Below, piece after piece: positions 31,603 through 42,611 of a stretch of DNA of 64,000 bases. Location of the stretch: the NCBI GenBank assembly GCA_008330645.1, contig VLTN01000037.1, positions 1 to 64,000 on the forward strand, written 5' to 3'. Both the position numbers and the translations under genes were made by a program. Below the pieces are notes generated by a model that worked only from the letters and a program-made list of their open reading frames with translations, had not been told where the DNA came from and made no database searches. The number at the start of each line of letters is the position of its first letter. Within the stretch, counting starts at the first letter, position 1. This stretch comes from Cafeteria roenbergensis. Taxonomy: Eukaryota > Sar > Bigyra > Bicosoecida > Cafeteriaceae.

Positions 31603-32008
31603 TCGCGCTTCTGGCCACGGGAGCAGCCTCCTGGGCAGGCCTACGCTCTGCGATGCGTGCACGGCAGCGTGTCTCGATTTTCGCGAGGAACGGTTTTTTG
31701 GCGCGCCCCCACTCCCCAGTCAAAGTTGAGGCTTCGTGGCGAGAGCTCACGCAAAAGGCCCCCCCTCCCTCCCAGTCTCCCTTGCCTCATCAGCCCTCTG
31801 CCCCACGAGCCAGAGTTTTGAGGCAACTTGGGAGAACGGAATCACGTCACTAGTTGGGACGCGTAGTTCCGCCGACTCACCCTCGACAGCTGCCGCAATC
31901 GCACTCAGCTTGTGCCTCGAGAACGCAGCCCCGAAGCGCGTGCAGGCTCGCGAGCTTCTGCCTCATCGTGCAAGAGCACCTGACCGGGCCTCGCAGGCCT
32001 GTGCGGCC
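31603..32008 (+). other. Spacer between PLP enzyme and UDP-glucose pyrophosphorylase
   Basis: This 406-bp region lies between two plus-strand genes. It has GCAACT at 31823-31828. The pyrophosphorylase frame is open back to 31736, but the first good ATG context is at 32009. Likely 3' UTR plus promoter. Confidence 0.5.
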
Positions 32009-34417
32009 ATGGCTGCTGACAAACCCAAGCCGTTCATTTCGCGCTCGACCGGCACAGTGAAGCCTCACGTGCCGCCGGCCCAGGCCTCGCCCACGGCAAG
32101 CGCGTCGACTGCGTCCACGTTTGAGCCGTTTGTGCGGCGAGTGCGGCCGCCGGGCTCGGCCGTGGCTCCCGGAGTTGGCCTGCACGGCCTGCAGCCATTC
32201 CTGCGTCGCGCCGGATCCGCCGACGCCGCGGGCACGCAGTCCAGCCCAGCCACGAGCCTCAGCTCGCCGGCTGGAGGCTTGCGCACGCAATCGCTTGGCC
32301 AAGGCCGCCAAGCCTCGCCCCGCGCCGCCGGCTCCTCGACGGGCTCGTCATCGGCGGCGCACGGCAGTTCCGCGCCCGCCGAGCCCGGGAGAGCGCCCGC
32401 GGCAGGGTCCGGCCGAGCCCCTGAATCGCAGAGGGGAGTGGCTCAAATTTTGCCGCCCCTGTCTCCGACGTTGCGCCGATCCCCCGGTGCTGACGGGGCC
32501 CGCCCCGCGCCCCTGCGCTCGGAAGGCGCTCGCGGGCCGGCCCCTGGCCAGCGCCCCGCCGCATCGGCAGCGGCCCCGGCCGGCCGCAAGCCCGAAGAAG
32601 CGGGCCGCGAGCTGGACTCCCGCTCCCCCACTGTCGCTTCGTCCTTCTCCGCCACCCCCGCGACCACGCCAGCAGCAGCCGCCGCCGCCGCCGCCGCCGC
32701 CGCCTCCGGCCCGGCCGGCTCTGACGCTGCCGGTCGGAGTCCGAGCCTGCCGACCCCGGCCCGCGGCCCCCAGCCCGCGGTGCTCTCCCCCGAGCTGGTG
32801 TCGGCCATGCGGTCGGCCGCTGTGGCGTCCGCGGAGCTGCTCGAGTACGTGCAGCGCCTGGGCGTCATGGACGACGAGGCGGCGCCCGAGTTCGCCGCGC
32901 TCTTCGAGCAGTTCCTCGTGCGGAGACACGTGCACGCGCAGTTCAAGGCAGGGCGCACCACTGTGGTTGACGGCGTGGGCGCCGCGTCGTCTCCCGAGCT
33001 CATCGACTGGTCCAAGGTGCGCGCGCCGGTGGCCGCCCAGGCGGACGACGCGGCGGTGGCGCGCGCGCGCTCCGGCAGCCACGGCGCCGACGTGACCGAC
33101 GGGCCTGCCGACAGCGCCGCGGGGGGCGGCCCCGGCGCAATGCTGCGCCGGAGGGCGTCGCTGCTTCGCTGCCCGGCCGACGGCGCCCTCCGGCAAGACC
33201 TCCTCCGCAAGGTGGCGGTGGTGAAGCTCAACGGCGGGCTGGGGTCGCGCATGGGCTGCTGGGGGCCAAAGAGCACGCTGGAGGTGAGGGAGGGGCTCAC
33301 GTTCCTCGACCTGGCCGCTCGACAGGTCGAGTGGCTCAACGCCACGTACAACGCGGACGTGCCGCTGGTGCTGATGAACTCGTTCCAGACGCACGACGAC
33401 ACAGTGCGGGTGCTGGGCCGGTACGCCACGCACGACATCACCGTTCACTGCGTTCTTCAGTCCTGCTTCCCGCGCCTGGACGAGGCGACGATGCTGCCCA
33501 TCCCCACGGCGCCCTTTTGCCCGGCAGACAGGGCCCTCTGGTACCCCCCGGGCCACGGCGACGTGTGGCGCACGCTGTCCCGCTCCGGGGTGCTGGCGGA
33601 GCTGCTGTCGGAGGGCAGGGAGTGGCTCTTCGTCTCCAACGTGGACAACCTCGGGGCCACCGTGGACCTGCGCATCCTGCACGCGCTGGCGGCGGGGGAG
33701 CTCGACAGAGAGGGCATCGACTTCGCGATGGAGGTCACGCCCAAGACCAAGCAGGACCGGCAGGGGGGCGTGCTGGTGGAGTACGGCGGGCGGCCCATGC
33801 TGGCAGAGACGGCGCAGGCCCCCGAGCACATGCGCGCGTCCCTCGAGTCACTGCGCACCTTCCGCATGCACAACACGAACAACCTGTGGGCGTCGGCGCG
33901 GAGAGTGCAGGAGCTGGTGGAGGCCGGCGAGCTGCAGCCACCCGTGATGGTGGACCGGCGAGAGGTGGAGGGCATCCGCGCGGTGCAGCTGGAGACCACG
34001 GCCGGGGCCGCCATCGCGTCCTTCCGACGCGCGGTGGGCATCGAGGTCGGCCGGTCCCGCTTCCTGCCTGTCAAGAGCACGTCGGACCTGCTCGCCATCC
34101 AGTCGAACCTCTTCGACGTCAGGCACGGCGCTCTCCTCGTCTCCGGCGCCAGGCAGGTTGCCTCTCCGCCGGTCGTGCGCCTCGGACCCGAGTTTACCCG
34201 CCTCCGGGACTACGCCGTGAGGTTCGCGGCGGGCCTACCGGACATGGTGGAGCTGGACCACTTGACCGTGAGCGGCGACGTCTTGTTCGGGCGGGACGTC
34301 AAGCTGCGAGGCACCGTCATCATCGTGGCGAACGAAGGGTCCCGCATCGACATCCCGGACGGCGCAGTGCTGGAGAACAAGGTGGTGACGGGCAACCTGC
34401 GCATTCTCGACAACTAA
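32009..34417 (+). CDS. UGP: UTP-glucose-1-phosphate uridylyltransferase with long N-terminal extension
   Basis: Makes UDP-glucose from UTP and glucose-1-phosphate, the donor for glycan synthesis. The catalytic part starts at about residue 400 and shows KLNGGLGSRMG (nucleotide-binding loop), LVLMNSFQTHDDT, FVSNVDNLGATVD, MEVTPKTKQDRQGG, RTFRMHNTNNLW and LPVKSTSDLLA. A left-handed beta-helix-type C-terminus follows (VSGDVLFGRDVKLRGTVIIV). These are the usual eukaryotic UGPase signatures in order. Total length is 802 residues against about 470-510 for the family. The first 260 or so residues are Pro/Ala/Ser-rich and probably disordered, followed by a helical region (about 260-320). The start gcggccATGG has good context. 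Three predicted glycosyltransferases lie in the same window. Confidence 0.92.
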   Translation: MAADKPKPFISRSTGTVKPHVPPAQASPTASASTASTFEPFVRRVRPPGSAVAPGVGLHGLQPFLRRAGSADAAGTQSSPATSLSSPAGGLRTQSLGQGRQASPRAAGSSTGSSSAAHGSSAPAEPGRAPAAGSGRAPESQRGVAQILPPLSPTLRRSPGADGARPAPLRSEGARGPAPGQRPAASAAAPAGRKPEEAGRELDSRSPTVASSFSATPATTPAAAAAAAAAAASGPAGSDAAGRSPSLPTPARGPQPAVLSPELVSAMRSAAVASAELLEYVQRLGVMDDEAAPEFAALFEQFLVRRHVHAQFKAGRTTVVDGVGAASSPELIDWSKVRAPVAAQADDAAVARARSGSHGADVTDGPADSAAGGGPGAMLRRRASLLRCPADGALRQDLLRKVAVVKLNGGLGSRMGCWGPKSTLEVREGLTFLDLAARQVEWLNATYNADVPLVLMNSFQTHDDTVRVLGRYATHDITVHCVLQSCFPRLDEATMLPIPTAPFCPADRALWYPPGHGDVWRTLSRSGVLAELLSEGREWLFVSNVDNLGATVDLRILHALAAGELDREGIDFAMEVTPKTKQDRQGGVLVEYGGRPMLAETAQAPEHMRASLESLRTFRMHNTNNLWASARRVQELVEAGELQPPVMVDRREVEGIRAVQLETTAGAAIASFRRAVGIEVGRSRFLPVKSTSDLLAIQSNLFDVRHGALLVSGARQVASPPVVRLGPEFTRLRDYAVRFAAGLPDMVELDHLTVSGDVLFGRDVKLRGTVIIVANEGSRIDIPDGAVLENKVVTGNLRILDN

Positions 34418-34686
34418 CTAGCCCAGCTGGGGCAGCCGCGTTGCGTTGGTGAGGCTGTGGTTGCGAGTGAGCGCGCGCACCGCGGCTTGCCGCCCAAGAC
34501 GCGATTCAATCATTGGCCAGAGCGCATCACTCGTCACGCACACTCGCAAAGCGCGCTACCGACGTTTCCTGCTCGGCCGGGGGCAAGCGCGTCGCCAGGC
34601 CAGCAATCGCACAACAGGCCGGCGGCGGGGGACTTCCGGGGGAGGGGGGCCGGCGCGGGCAGCGCGGCTGGCCTCCGCCCGCCCGC

Positions 34687-37600
34687 CTAGCGCCTCCTGG
34701 CGCTGCCCGCCGCCGCCTCTCGCGCCACCCTGCCAAGGCCGGAGAGCTGGTCGGCGTTCCGCGGCGTGGCGCCCGCGCCCCCGGGCAGGAACACCTCAGC
34801 ATTCCTCGCAACGCCGGATATGGAAACGATGTCAGACGCGTCGTCGCCAGCGGCCTGGGCCTCTCGGGCAGCCGCCCCGCCGCGGCGGGCTCCCGCGAGC
34901 GCGCCCCCAAGCCTGCTCTGGCGTCGAGCCGACCTGCCGCTTGCGTGGCCCGCGTGGCCGCCTGCCCCCGCCCCCGTCGCCGCCGCGAAGCGCCCTCGGC
35001 CGCCCGGAGCCGCAGCCGCTCCGGCCGCATCCCCGGCTCCCGCTCGCCCCCGCGCTGCGGCGCGCCCATCGTCGCTGGCCTCGTCCGTGCCCGTGTCCGT
35101 GCCCGTGTCCTCCTCGTCCGACTCGAAATCGCTGCCGGACTCGTCGTCCTCCTCGTCGTCCTCCTCGTCGTCGTCCTCGTCGACCTCGCTGAGGCTCGCG
35201 TCGTCATCCCCGTCCCTCCTCGCCCTCTCGACGTATTCCTCGTACCGCTGCGCGTCCTGCGTGAGCCTAGCGGCCTCCTCCACCCTGTCCGCCGCCAGCG
35301 CCACCTCAGCCCGCTCCATGAGCTCGATGTAGTTCTTCTGCGCGGTGATGGACCGCATCCACGACACCGCCGTGGCCTCCGATGCAGCCTGCATCACCAG
35401 CTCGTAGCCCTTGGCAGTGGCCACCCTGAACGTGCCCCGCCTCGACATGGCCGTGACCTCGGTCACCTCGCGCAGGGGCACGCTACCCTTTTGGCGGAAG
35501 GAGTCCCGCTCAAAGTACTCGAGCGCGTGGCCGACGAGCACGAAGTGGCGCTCCTTCCAGTTTCGCACCAGGTGGCCCTGCTTCACGAGCGGGCCGCTCT
35601 TGATCACCTTGTTGCTGCGTGTGCCGAAGCCGCGCATCTGCTGCGTCACCCCGCGCAGCTGGCGCGCGCCCACCGTGCCCGTGATCCAGGGGTGGCGCAG
35701 CACCTCGCGCGCGGTGAGGCGGCGGGTGGGGTCCACCACGAGGAGGCGGGCGATGAGGTCTTTGGCGGCGGAGGACACGCCGTCCCACGCGGGGCTGTCG
35801 AAGCGGAACTTGGCGGCGCGGATGAGGCGAAAGAGGGTGTGCTGCTGGGGCGAGCTGAAGGGCGGGTAGCCGCAGAGCAGGATGTACGCGATGACGCCGA
35901 GCGACCACGTGTCAACCTGCACGCCGTAGGGACTGCGCTCCAGAATCTCCGGGGCAACGTACGAGGGGGTGCCGCACGGGGTGCGGAGGCCGTCCACGGG
36001 AACCACGGAGGCGAAGCCCAGGTCGGCCAGCTTGAGCGAGGCGTCCTCCTCCTGCGAGTCGAGCAGGATGTTCTCGGGCTTGAGGTCCCGGTGCGCGATC
36101 CCGTGCGAGTGAAGGTAGGAGAGGGCCTCCGCGAGCGCCTTGACGGTGTCCCGCGCCTGCCGCTCCGTGTACACGCGGCTGCGGACGATTCGGTCGAAGA
36201 GCTCCCCGCCGTCCATCAGCTCCGCGACGAGCACCCAGTGTTCGCGCTCCTCCCACAGCCCGACCTGCGCCACCACGTGCGGGTGCTTCACGCGCCGGCC
36301 GACCCGCACTTCGCGGTAGAGCGACCGCATCGCCGCCGGGTCGTCCCGCCCCAGCGTCTTGAGCACGAACTTGGCAGCCATCCGCGCCCCCGTGGCCCGC
36401 ACGGTGCAGCCGCGCACCACGGAGTAGGCGCCCCGCCCCAGCACGTCGCCCGCCACGAAGGAGTCCCGGAAGCGGCCGCGCTCGCACAGGGAGCGGAAGT
36501 CAGCGTCGGAGGGCACGGGCTTGGGCGCCGCTGGGTCGGCCGGCGGGGCCAGGTGGGGCGGGAGGAGGGCGGACTGGTGAAGGTGGAAGCTGTCCTCCGA
36601 CTTGGCGGCGGCGCCCGCGGGGACGCCATCCGGCCCGCCGCGGCTGAAGGCGAACCGGCCGCGAGAGTCTGCGGCCGGCACGCCCGCCGCGCCGCCGCGG
36701 ATGAACTGCAGCACGCTGCCCTCCCTCGTGGCCATGGACGCGCGGACAGCGCCGATGGCGGCGGAGATGCGCTTGTCCGCCGCGCTCTCCGGCCGCCCGC
36801 CGGCCCGCGCGCCTGTCCCGCCGTCGGCGGAGGCGTCGGTCTCGCTGTCCTCCGCCTCCCGCCGCCCGACGGCGATGCTCACGGCGCGGCGGCGCAGCTC
36901 CGCCTCCTCCTCCGCGAGCCGGCCGGCGGCCACCCCGCGCGCCTGCCGCAGCTCGTGGGAGCGCCGGCGCCCCGCCCCGCCGCCGGACGGTCCCCTCTGC
37001 CCCGCGTGGCCGCGCCGGAGGTCCTCGCCGCCGGCGCCCGTCACGTCCTCGTCGTCGCTGTCGCGGCCCGTGGGCTCGATGCGAAGGGCGACCGCGTGCA
37101 GCAGCAGGTGGTAGCCCTGCTGGGTGACGGGAGTCCACCGGCCGTCCTTGGCAGCGTAGTGCGCGCCCATCACCGCCACCAGCCGCTCCTTGAAGGCGGG
37201 CGGCACCTCCTCGCTGCACAGCCGCGAGTGCAGCCCGCGCATCGCGGTGGTCAGCTCCAGCTCCGTGCGCGCGGCCGCCGTCTCGGCCAGGCGCTCCTCC
37301 AGCTCCACGGACACGGCGTCGGGGTCCCTGCCGCCCAGCTTGGCCTGGACGAGGGCGGCGATGCGAGACCGCACTGCCTCGAGAGAGGCGTCCGTGCCCT
37401 CCACAACGCGGTCCAAAAGCTCGTTCCGCTCCTCGCGCGACAGCAAGGCCGCGCCCCCGCCGGACGGGGAGGCGAGCTCGTCGATCTGCCGCAGCAGCGC
37501 CGTCGCCGGGGGGGCGTGGAATCGCGCCTTGTCCAGGGCGGCCAGCCACCGGCGCCGCTCGCTGCCGTCGGCGGCCACGAGCTCGTACTGGCGCCCGCTG

Positions 37601-38054
37601 GAGGTGGACACGATGAACCCTGTGGTGCTTCGCGTGCGGCGCACGTTCGTGATGTGCGTCACCTGGATCACGCCGCGAGGCACTGCGTCGTCCGCCGCGG
37701 ACGACTTGCGCGCGCCGTCGTCCCGAGTGCGAGCTCCGTCCGACTCCTCAAACCACGACAGGTCCGACCATGCCAGCCGAAAGTACCGCCGCTTCAAGCT
37801 CGTGTTGATTGCTCCCTGCGGGGGCAGCCGCAGCGGCGATGGCGATGGCGGATCTCGGCCGCGGCTGCTGCGACACTGCGCGGACCGCATTCAACCCGGC
37901 GCGTCCCAGCAAGACCGCGCCCCCGCCCTGCCCCTCCACCCCGCCACCCATGCAGCCCCGCGCCCCCGGCAGTCCGTTGAGTTCTCACCCGCTTCTCCAG
38001 GATGCCCTCAATCAGCAAGTCCGGGGCGCTTGCCCCGCTGGCTGCGGCTGCCAT
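34687..38054 (-). CDS. PH - Ser/Thr kinase (CAMK-like) - PH protein, two exons
   Basis: Exons 38054-37989 and 37815-34687 (GTGAGA donor, GCAG acceptor, phase 0) encode 1064 residues. Splicing completes the first PH domain: LLIEGILEKR joined to GAINTSLKRRYFRLAW. A variable middle follows, then a complete kinase: GRGAYSVV (about 479), HRDLKPEN (about 596), DLGFAS in place of DFG (about 619), APEIL, and DTWSLGVIAYILLCGYPPFS, the CaMK/PKD style. The second PH domain starts KSGPLVKQGHLVRNWKERHF (about 760). An acidic Asp/Glu block and a basic tail end it. PH domains suggest phosphoinositide-dependent membrane recruitment. DLG in place of DFG keeps the metal-binding Asp, and VAIK/HRD residues are present (AAKFVLK), so activity is likely. 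Confidence 0.9.
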
Positions 38055-38741
38055 CGCAAGTTGCTAGTCGCCGCTGCTGGAGCGCCGCGCCGCGAGTTTG
38101 TGGCCCTGGCCCCCGTCGCTCGCGAAGTCGCGCCAGGAACAAACGTAGCCAGGCGGCGGCCGGTGTGAGACACGCTTGCCTGCTCGTTTGGCGACCTTGG
38201 CCCTCCTGGAACCGCGGGGCGCAGTGCGAGCAAGCGGCTGTTGGACTATTCAGGGCCGCCGAGTTGCTTCAACTCACCAGCCAGAGTTGGCAGGTCAATG
38301 CGCGGCCTTCGGCGAATCGGCGGCGCGCCCCTCCCCTCTATCGCACGCGGCGCCGTGCTCCAGCCGTGCGGGGCTATACTGCAAGTGTCATGCATTCACA
38401 CGCACGGGGGGCAGCGGCCGTTGAGCCCGGCCTAACTTTGACCCGAGGGGCGGTTTCATCTTGTGCTGGGGCTTGTGGCGCCCGGCGCGACCGCCGCGCG
38501 GGAGGGGAGAAAGTCAGATCTCACGAGTGCTGTTGCTTGCCCCGCATTGCGCGACCCATGCGGTCTTGTTGCGCCCGAAAGCGGGACGCACGGCTCTGCA
38601 GGCAGGCGCTGCCAGTAGAGCCAGATTCTCGGCACTCGCTCGCGCCCGCTTGCGACAGCCGCGGGGCAGACAAGGCATCCTGCAGCTTCGCTCCAGGGCC
38701 ACCGCAGTCGGCCGAGGACTGCCGTGCGGAGGCAGGACACC
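38055..38741. promoter_or_regulatory. Divergent intergenic region, PH-kinase / GT61-like
   Basis: 687 bp between divergent start codons. AGTTGC occurs at 38059-38064, right beside the kinase ATG, and GAGTTGGCAGG near 38285. Short plus-strand frames here have no recognisable motif. Likely two promoters. Confidence 0.45.
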
Positions 38742-40775
38742 ATGGCGGCGGTGCAGAGTCGAGGCAAGCCAAGTGCTCAGCCAGACGCAGACGAGCGGAC
38801 CGCGGCAACTGCGCGCCCGTCGTCCAGCGCGCGCTCCACCGTGCTGATGGGTGTGGTATTGGTTGCTGGGGTGGCCTTGGGGTCGGCGCTGAGCAGCCTC
38901 AGCCCCAAGTGGGACCACGACGCTGCGTGGCTCTCGTCCGGCTTGCGCAGCTCGTGGACGAGCGCCAACAGCAGCTTCCGCAGCCCGACCAATGCGTCCG
39001 TGCCAGCATGCTCGCCTGTGCCGGTGGCCTCGGCGCCGACCTGCCCACCTGCCGAGACGGTGCCGAGCCCGCAGGCTCCCAAGTGCACAGACCCGGCCGG
39101 CGCCGGCGGCAGCTCGCTCGTGCTGCCCAAGTTCGCCGGCCAGCCGCAGGCCGCGCCCCAGCTGACGCAGTCGTACCTACGCGGGTTCGACGTGACGATG
39201 CGGGGCGTGTGCGTGGTGCCAAACATGCCGTACCAAGTCGCAGGCCTGTCGCCGGAGGCCTGCGGGGACGCAGCCGTCAACCTCGAGCTGCGCAACGCGA
39301 CCAAGAACAGAGTCAAGGAATGCAAGCACAACCGGGAGCTGTCTCGCGCGGTGTGCCGAAGTGTCGGCCGGTTCTGCCGAGGCGCACGCGACTTGTGGAA
39401 CGGTGCTTCGGCCGACATGAAGCGCATCACTTACATCGAGGAGGCGGTCATCGTGCCAATGGAGTTCTGGGACTCGAACTACGGCCACATTGTGACCGAC
39501 GCCGCGGCCGCCGTGGCCGCCATCCGGTTCGCGCAGACGAGCCCTCGGCAGCGCTACTCGGCCGAGCACCGGCCCGAGGACGCCTACTCTGCCCGCGTCC
39601 CCACGTTCATCTGGCGCCTGCGCTCCAAGCCCTTTGCGGACAAGGCACTGCCTGCGCTGTGGGGCGGCTACATGCGAGAGTCCGGCCTCCGGTACCTCCC
39701 CGCCGAGGAGGGCCAAGTCTGCTTCGGCACCGTGACCATCGTGGCGCAGCCGCTCAACATGGTATCCTGGCAGCGCCTGGCATCGGCGCCGTTCTTGACG
39801 GCGGCCTCCACGTGGGGAGGCCACGCGAGGCTGGTGCAGTGGCCCGCCGACCACCCCATGCGGGGCGGCAAGGCGTTCGACGAGGAGGCCGTGGCAGCCG
39901 CTGCAGAGCGGGTTGACGCGCTGGCCGGGAGCGGGGGCCCATCGGACCCGGGCCTGGGCGGCTTCAGCCGTGCCACCGTGCTGGCCAGGTCGCGGGAGCT
40001 GCGGCGGAAGATGACGGAGGCGGCACCGGCGGACTTGATGCAGGGCCCGGCGTGCGCTGGCGGGGGCGCGCCCGACGGCGCCCGCAAGCCCGTCGTCCTG
40101 GTGATCAACCGCAAGGGGAAGCGCAAGGTGCGGAACATGGGGGACCTCATCAAGTGGTTCGGCAGCCAGGGCTACGACGCCAGGGAGTGGGACCCAGCCG
40201 GCAAGGGCCCGGCCCAGCAGGCGAACGAAGTGCAGGCCGCCGACATCCTCGTCAGCAACCACGGACAGGGCCAGGCGTGGGGCATGTTCATGCGCGAGGA
40301 CGCGGTGATGGTGACGCTGTGCTCGGAGAACCAGCTGGAGCTCGGCAGCTGCACCTACTACCCCATCGCGGCGAGGAACGGCGGGCACAGCACCCGCCGC
40401 ATATTCACCATGGTGTCCAAGGACGCGCAGTACTTTCAAGGCCGCCTCAGGTCGGACGCCGAGATGAAGCAGCTTGTCCGGTCGCAAGGGAAGGGCGTGC
40501 CGGCCAGCGACTGGCACTACAAGCAGACGCACTTTGAGGACATCGACGTGAAAATGGACCAGTTTGTGCCCGAGTGGGGTGCCTTCCTCAGCGACGGGGA
40601 GGCTTCTGCCGACGGCAGCGCGGCAGCGTTTTGGAAGTTCTGGTGCAGTTTCGACGACGTGGTTTCTGCCATTGACGAGGCGGACGGAGAGGCGCTGCCG
40701 ACCCGCGACGTCGGGAGCCGCGAGTACTTGGGCAGCAGGTTGCCCAGGCTCGGAGACGGCCTGTCGTTGATGTAG
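38742..40775 (+). CDS. Type II membrane glycosyltransferase, GT61/EOGT-like
   Basis: 677 residues from ATG 38742. The frame also opens 18 nt earlier at a GTG, which I ignored. A short cytosolic tail is followed by one membrane segment (VLMGVVLVAGVALGSAL, about 34-50) and a Ser/Pro-rich stem. The catalytic region has features of the GT61 (DUF563) family: EFWDSNYGHIVTDAAAAVAA near its start, VLVINRKGKRKVRNMGDL, and DILVSNHGQGQAWGMFM with the paired His/Gly and bulky residues. GT61 enzymes add xylose or GlcNAc to glycans in the Golgi/ER; the donor here is unknown. Many Cys before the catalytic core suggest a luminal disulfide domain. Placement in GT61 is by motif pattern only. Confidence 0.7.
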   Translation: MAAVQSRGKPSAQPDADERTAATARPSSSARSTVLMGVVLVAGVALGSALSSLSPKWDHDAAWLSSGLRSSWTSANSSFRSPTNASVPACSPVPVASAPTCPPAETVPSPQAPKCTDPAGAGGSSLVLPKFAGQPQAAPQLTQSYLRGFDVTMRGVCVVPNMPYQVAGLSPEACGDAAVNLELRNATKNRVKECKHNRELSRAVCRSVGRFCRGARDLWNGASADMKRITYIEEAVIVPMEFWDSNYGHIVTDAAAAVAAIRFAQTSPRQRYSAEHRPEDAYSARVPTFIWRLRSKPFADKALPALWGGYMRESGLRYLPAEEGQVCFGTVTIVAQPLNMVSWQRLASAPFLTAASTWGGHARLVQWPADHPMRGGKAFDEEAVAAAAERVDALAGSGGPSDPGLGGFSRATVLARSRELRRKMTEAAPADLMQGPACAGGGAPDGARKPVVLVINRKGKRKVRNMGDLIKWFGSQGYDAREWDPAGKGPAQQANEVQAADILVSNHGQGQAWGMFMREDAVMVTLCSENQLELGSCTYYPIAARNGGHSTRRIFTMVSKDAQYFQGRLRSDAEMKQLVRSQGKGVPASDWHYKQTHFEDIDVKMDQFVPEWGAFLSDGEASADGSAAAFWKFWCSFDDVVSAIDEADGEALPTRDVGSREYLGSRLPRLGDGLSLM

Positions 40776-41112
40776 TGCTGCGGCCTGGAGCCTCCACGCG
40801 TCCGCTCGCCTCGGTGAAAGCATCAGGGCGGTGGCCGCAGGCGATGCAGGGACGCGTTCGTTGTTGGCAGGGAGAATTCGTTGGGCGCGTTTTGCAGAAT
40901 GCGTGAACAGATGTCCAGCGGTCCGCGTCAGTCTTGCGGGAAGGGCCGAAATGCGCGCGCAGCCCGCCCGGCCCGCGCAAGCATTTCGGCGCACTCTTGG
41001 GGGCACCCCGCGGCCTTTGCTCTGCCTGCGCCGGCGCGCTCCGTCGAACGTCGCTGCGCGAAGGAGGAACACTCTGCGAGGCGGGCGGCCCAAGGCACAC
41101 CCGAAGACAGGC
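40776..41112 (+). other. Spacer before tetraspanin gene
   Basis: 337 bp between two plus-strand genes. Presumed 3' UTR and promoter; no gene or repeat recognised. Confidence 0.4.
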
Positions 41113-42286
41113 ATGTGCTGCACGTTCTTGGAGACGCTGCTCTATGCTCTCAACTCCATCTTCCTCGTGGCGGGCCTGGGCCTGGTCGGCGGATCGGTGA
41201 GCTTCAATCGGCGAGCGGCACCCGGCTTTGCGCCCTCGCTCGCTCGGGGCTCCGCCCCAGCGCCTCGCTTGCCGCGCGCACGCCGCCCCCGCTGGAAGCA
41301 CTTGCCACGCTTCGTCGGCGGGGTGCGCGCGCAGCCCTGCGGGAGCTGGGGCCGAGGCCCCAGCGTCGGGCCGCCTCGAGCTTTCGCGGCGCTTTCCTGA
41401 GTCAACTCGCGCAACCTCTCCCGGCCCCTGGGCCCAACGGCTTGGCTGGGCGGGCGCCGCCCGCCATGCACCGGTCTCTCACTTGAGCGCGCCTCCTGTG
41501 GCGCGGTGTCTCCGGCCGCAGTCTTACCTCCTGGCCATGCACGGCAGCTCGAGCTCCGACATCGTCTTCAACAACTCGACCGCGGCCGTAATCGACCAGA
41601 TCGCGTCGGAGATCCCCACGCAGCTGGTCTGGCCCATCCTCGCCATCGGACTCTTGTGCGTCCTCATCGCAGCGCTCGGTATCTGCGGCATTTGCGGCAA
41701 ACGCCAGGTGCTCGGCCGGTGCGCGATTTACACGTACGGCGCAATTGTGATTGTCGCCATCGTTGCCGAGGTGGCTCTCGGAAGCGCCCTCTTCGCGTGG
41801 AACTCGGGCGCCGACATCGGCGACTTGCAGCACGAGGAGGTCCAGCTCATGCACCGAGTGGCGGCACAGGTGTACCCGCTGTGCTGCTCCAACACCACGC
41901 ACACGCTCATCCCGCAGCCGCCGCCGCACGGCGACCCCACCTGCCCCATCCCCGCCGCGAAGGAGATCCTCGTCAACTCCGACTGCGCCTCGGTGGCGAG
42001 CCTCAGCGACGGCCTGGACCGCGTGCTTCGCCACTTCGTCGTCCCGGTCGCCGCAGCCACCCTCGGGCTCGCGGCTGTGGAGCTCCTTGCCCTAATCGGC
42101 ATTTGCTGCATCGCCTCGGCGGGTCGAAAGCAGGCTGCAAAGGCGGCAGAGGCGGCCCGAAACGGCGAATCCATAGACGGCACCACGGTCTGGCTCGTTG
42201 CGCCGGGCCTCTATGGCGAGAGCTCGGGCAACGACGGCCGCGCCTTCGCAGTGGCCACGTCCACTCCCAGCTACACGCGCTTCTGA
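41113..42286 (+). CDS. Tetraspanin-like four-pass membrane protein, two exons
   Basis: Exons 41113-41196 and 41522-42286 (donor GTGAGC, acceptor GCAG, phase 0) give 282 residues. Membrane spans are TM1 LLYALNSIFLVAGLGLVGGS (split by the intron), TM2 VWPILAIGLLCVLIAALGIC, TM3 AIYTYGAIVIVAIVAEVALG and TM4 VVPVAAATLGLAAVELLALI. The long loop between TM3 and TM4 holds a Cys-Cys pair (PLCCSNTT), a further Cys near CPIPAAK and another before TM4 (NSDCAS), matching the tetraspanin large extracellular loop. A Cys pair follows the start (MCCTF), a likely palmitoylation site. Tetraspanins organise membrane protein domains. The canonical CCG is here CCS, so it is a divergent member. Confidence 0.85.
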
Positions 42287-42611
42287 GCGCCCACCGCAAC
42301 TCCCCCTCCCCCAGCCTGGTGAGGCGAGGCGACCCTTCTGCCACGATCCTTCTTGCTCCGCCCCGCCTCCCGCCGGAGCGACCTCCCCCGCCCGCCCCCC
42401 TGGACTCGCAGGGAGGGGCTTTCCCTCGTGGCGTGGCCGGAGGGGTGGAGCCGTGCTTGCGACTGATCTCGCTGCGTGTGACGTGCGCGAGCTGAATCTC
42501 CCGCTCCAGGCACCGGTCAACACACATGCGTGGCGCTGCACAACTCAAACAGGGGCGCACATCACGGCAGCCGCGCCAGCGGAGCCCTGCGCCGCGCCCC
42601 AACCCCTGCCC
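42287..42611. other. Convergent spacer, tetraspanin / REEP-like
   Basis: 325 bp between two stop codons. Presumed 3' UTRs; nothing else recognised. Confidence 0.45.

Noticed and set aside
39177-41123. Minus-strand frame of 648 residues opposite the GT61-like gene
   Set aside because: Arg/His/Leu-rich shadow; the plus strand has a membrane anchor and family motifs.
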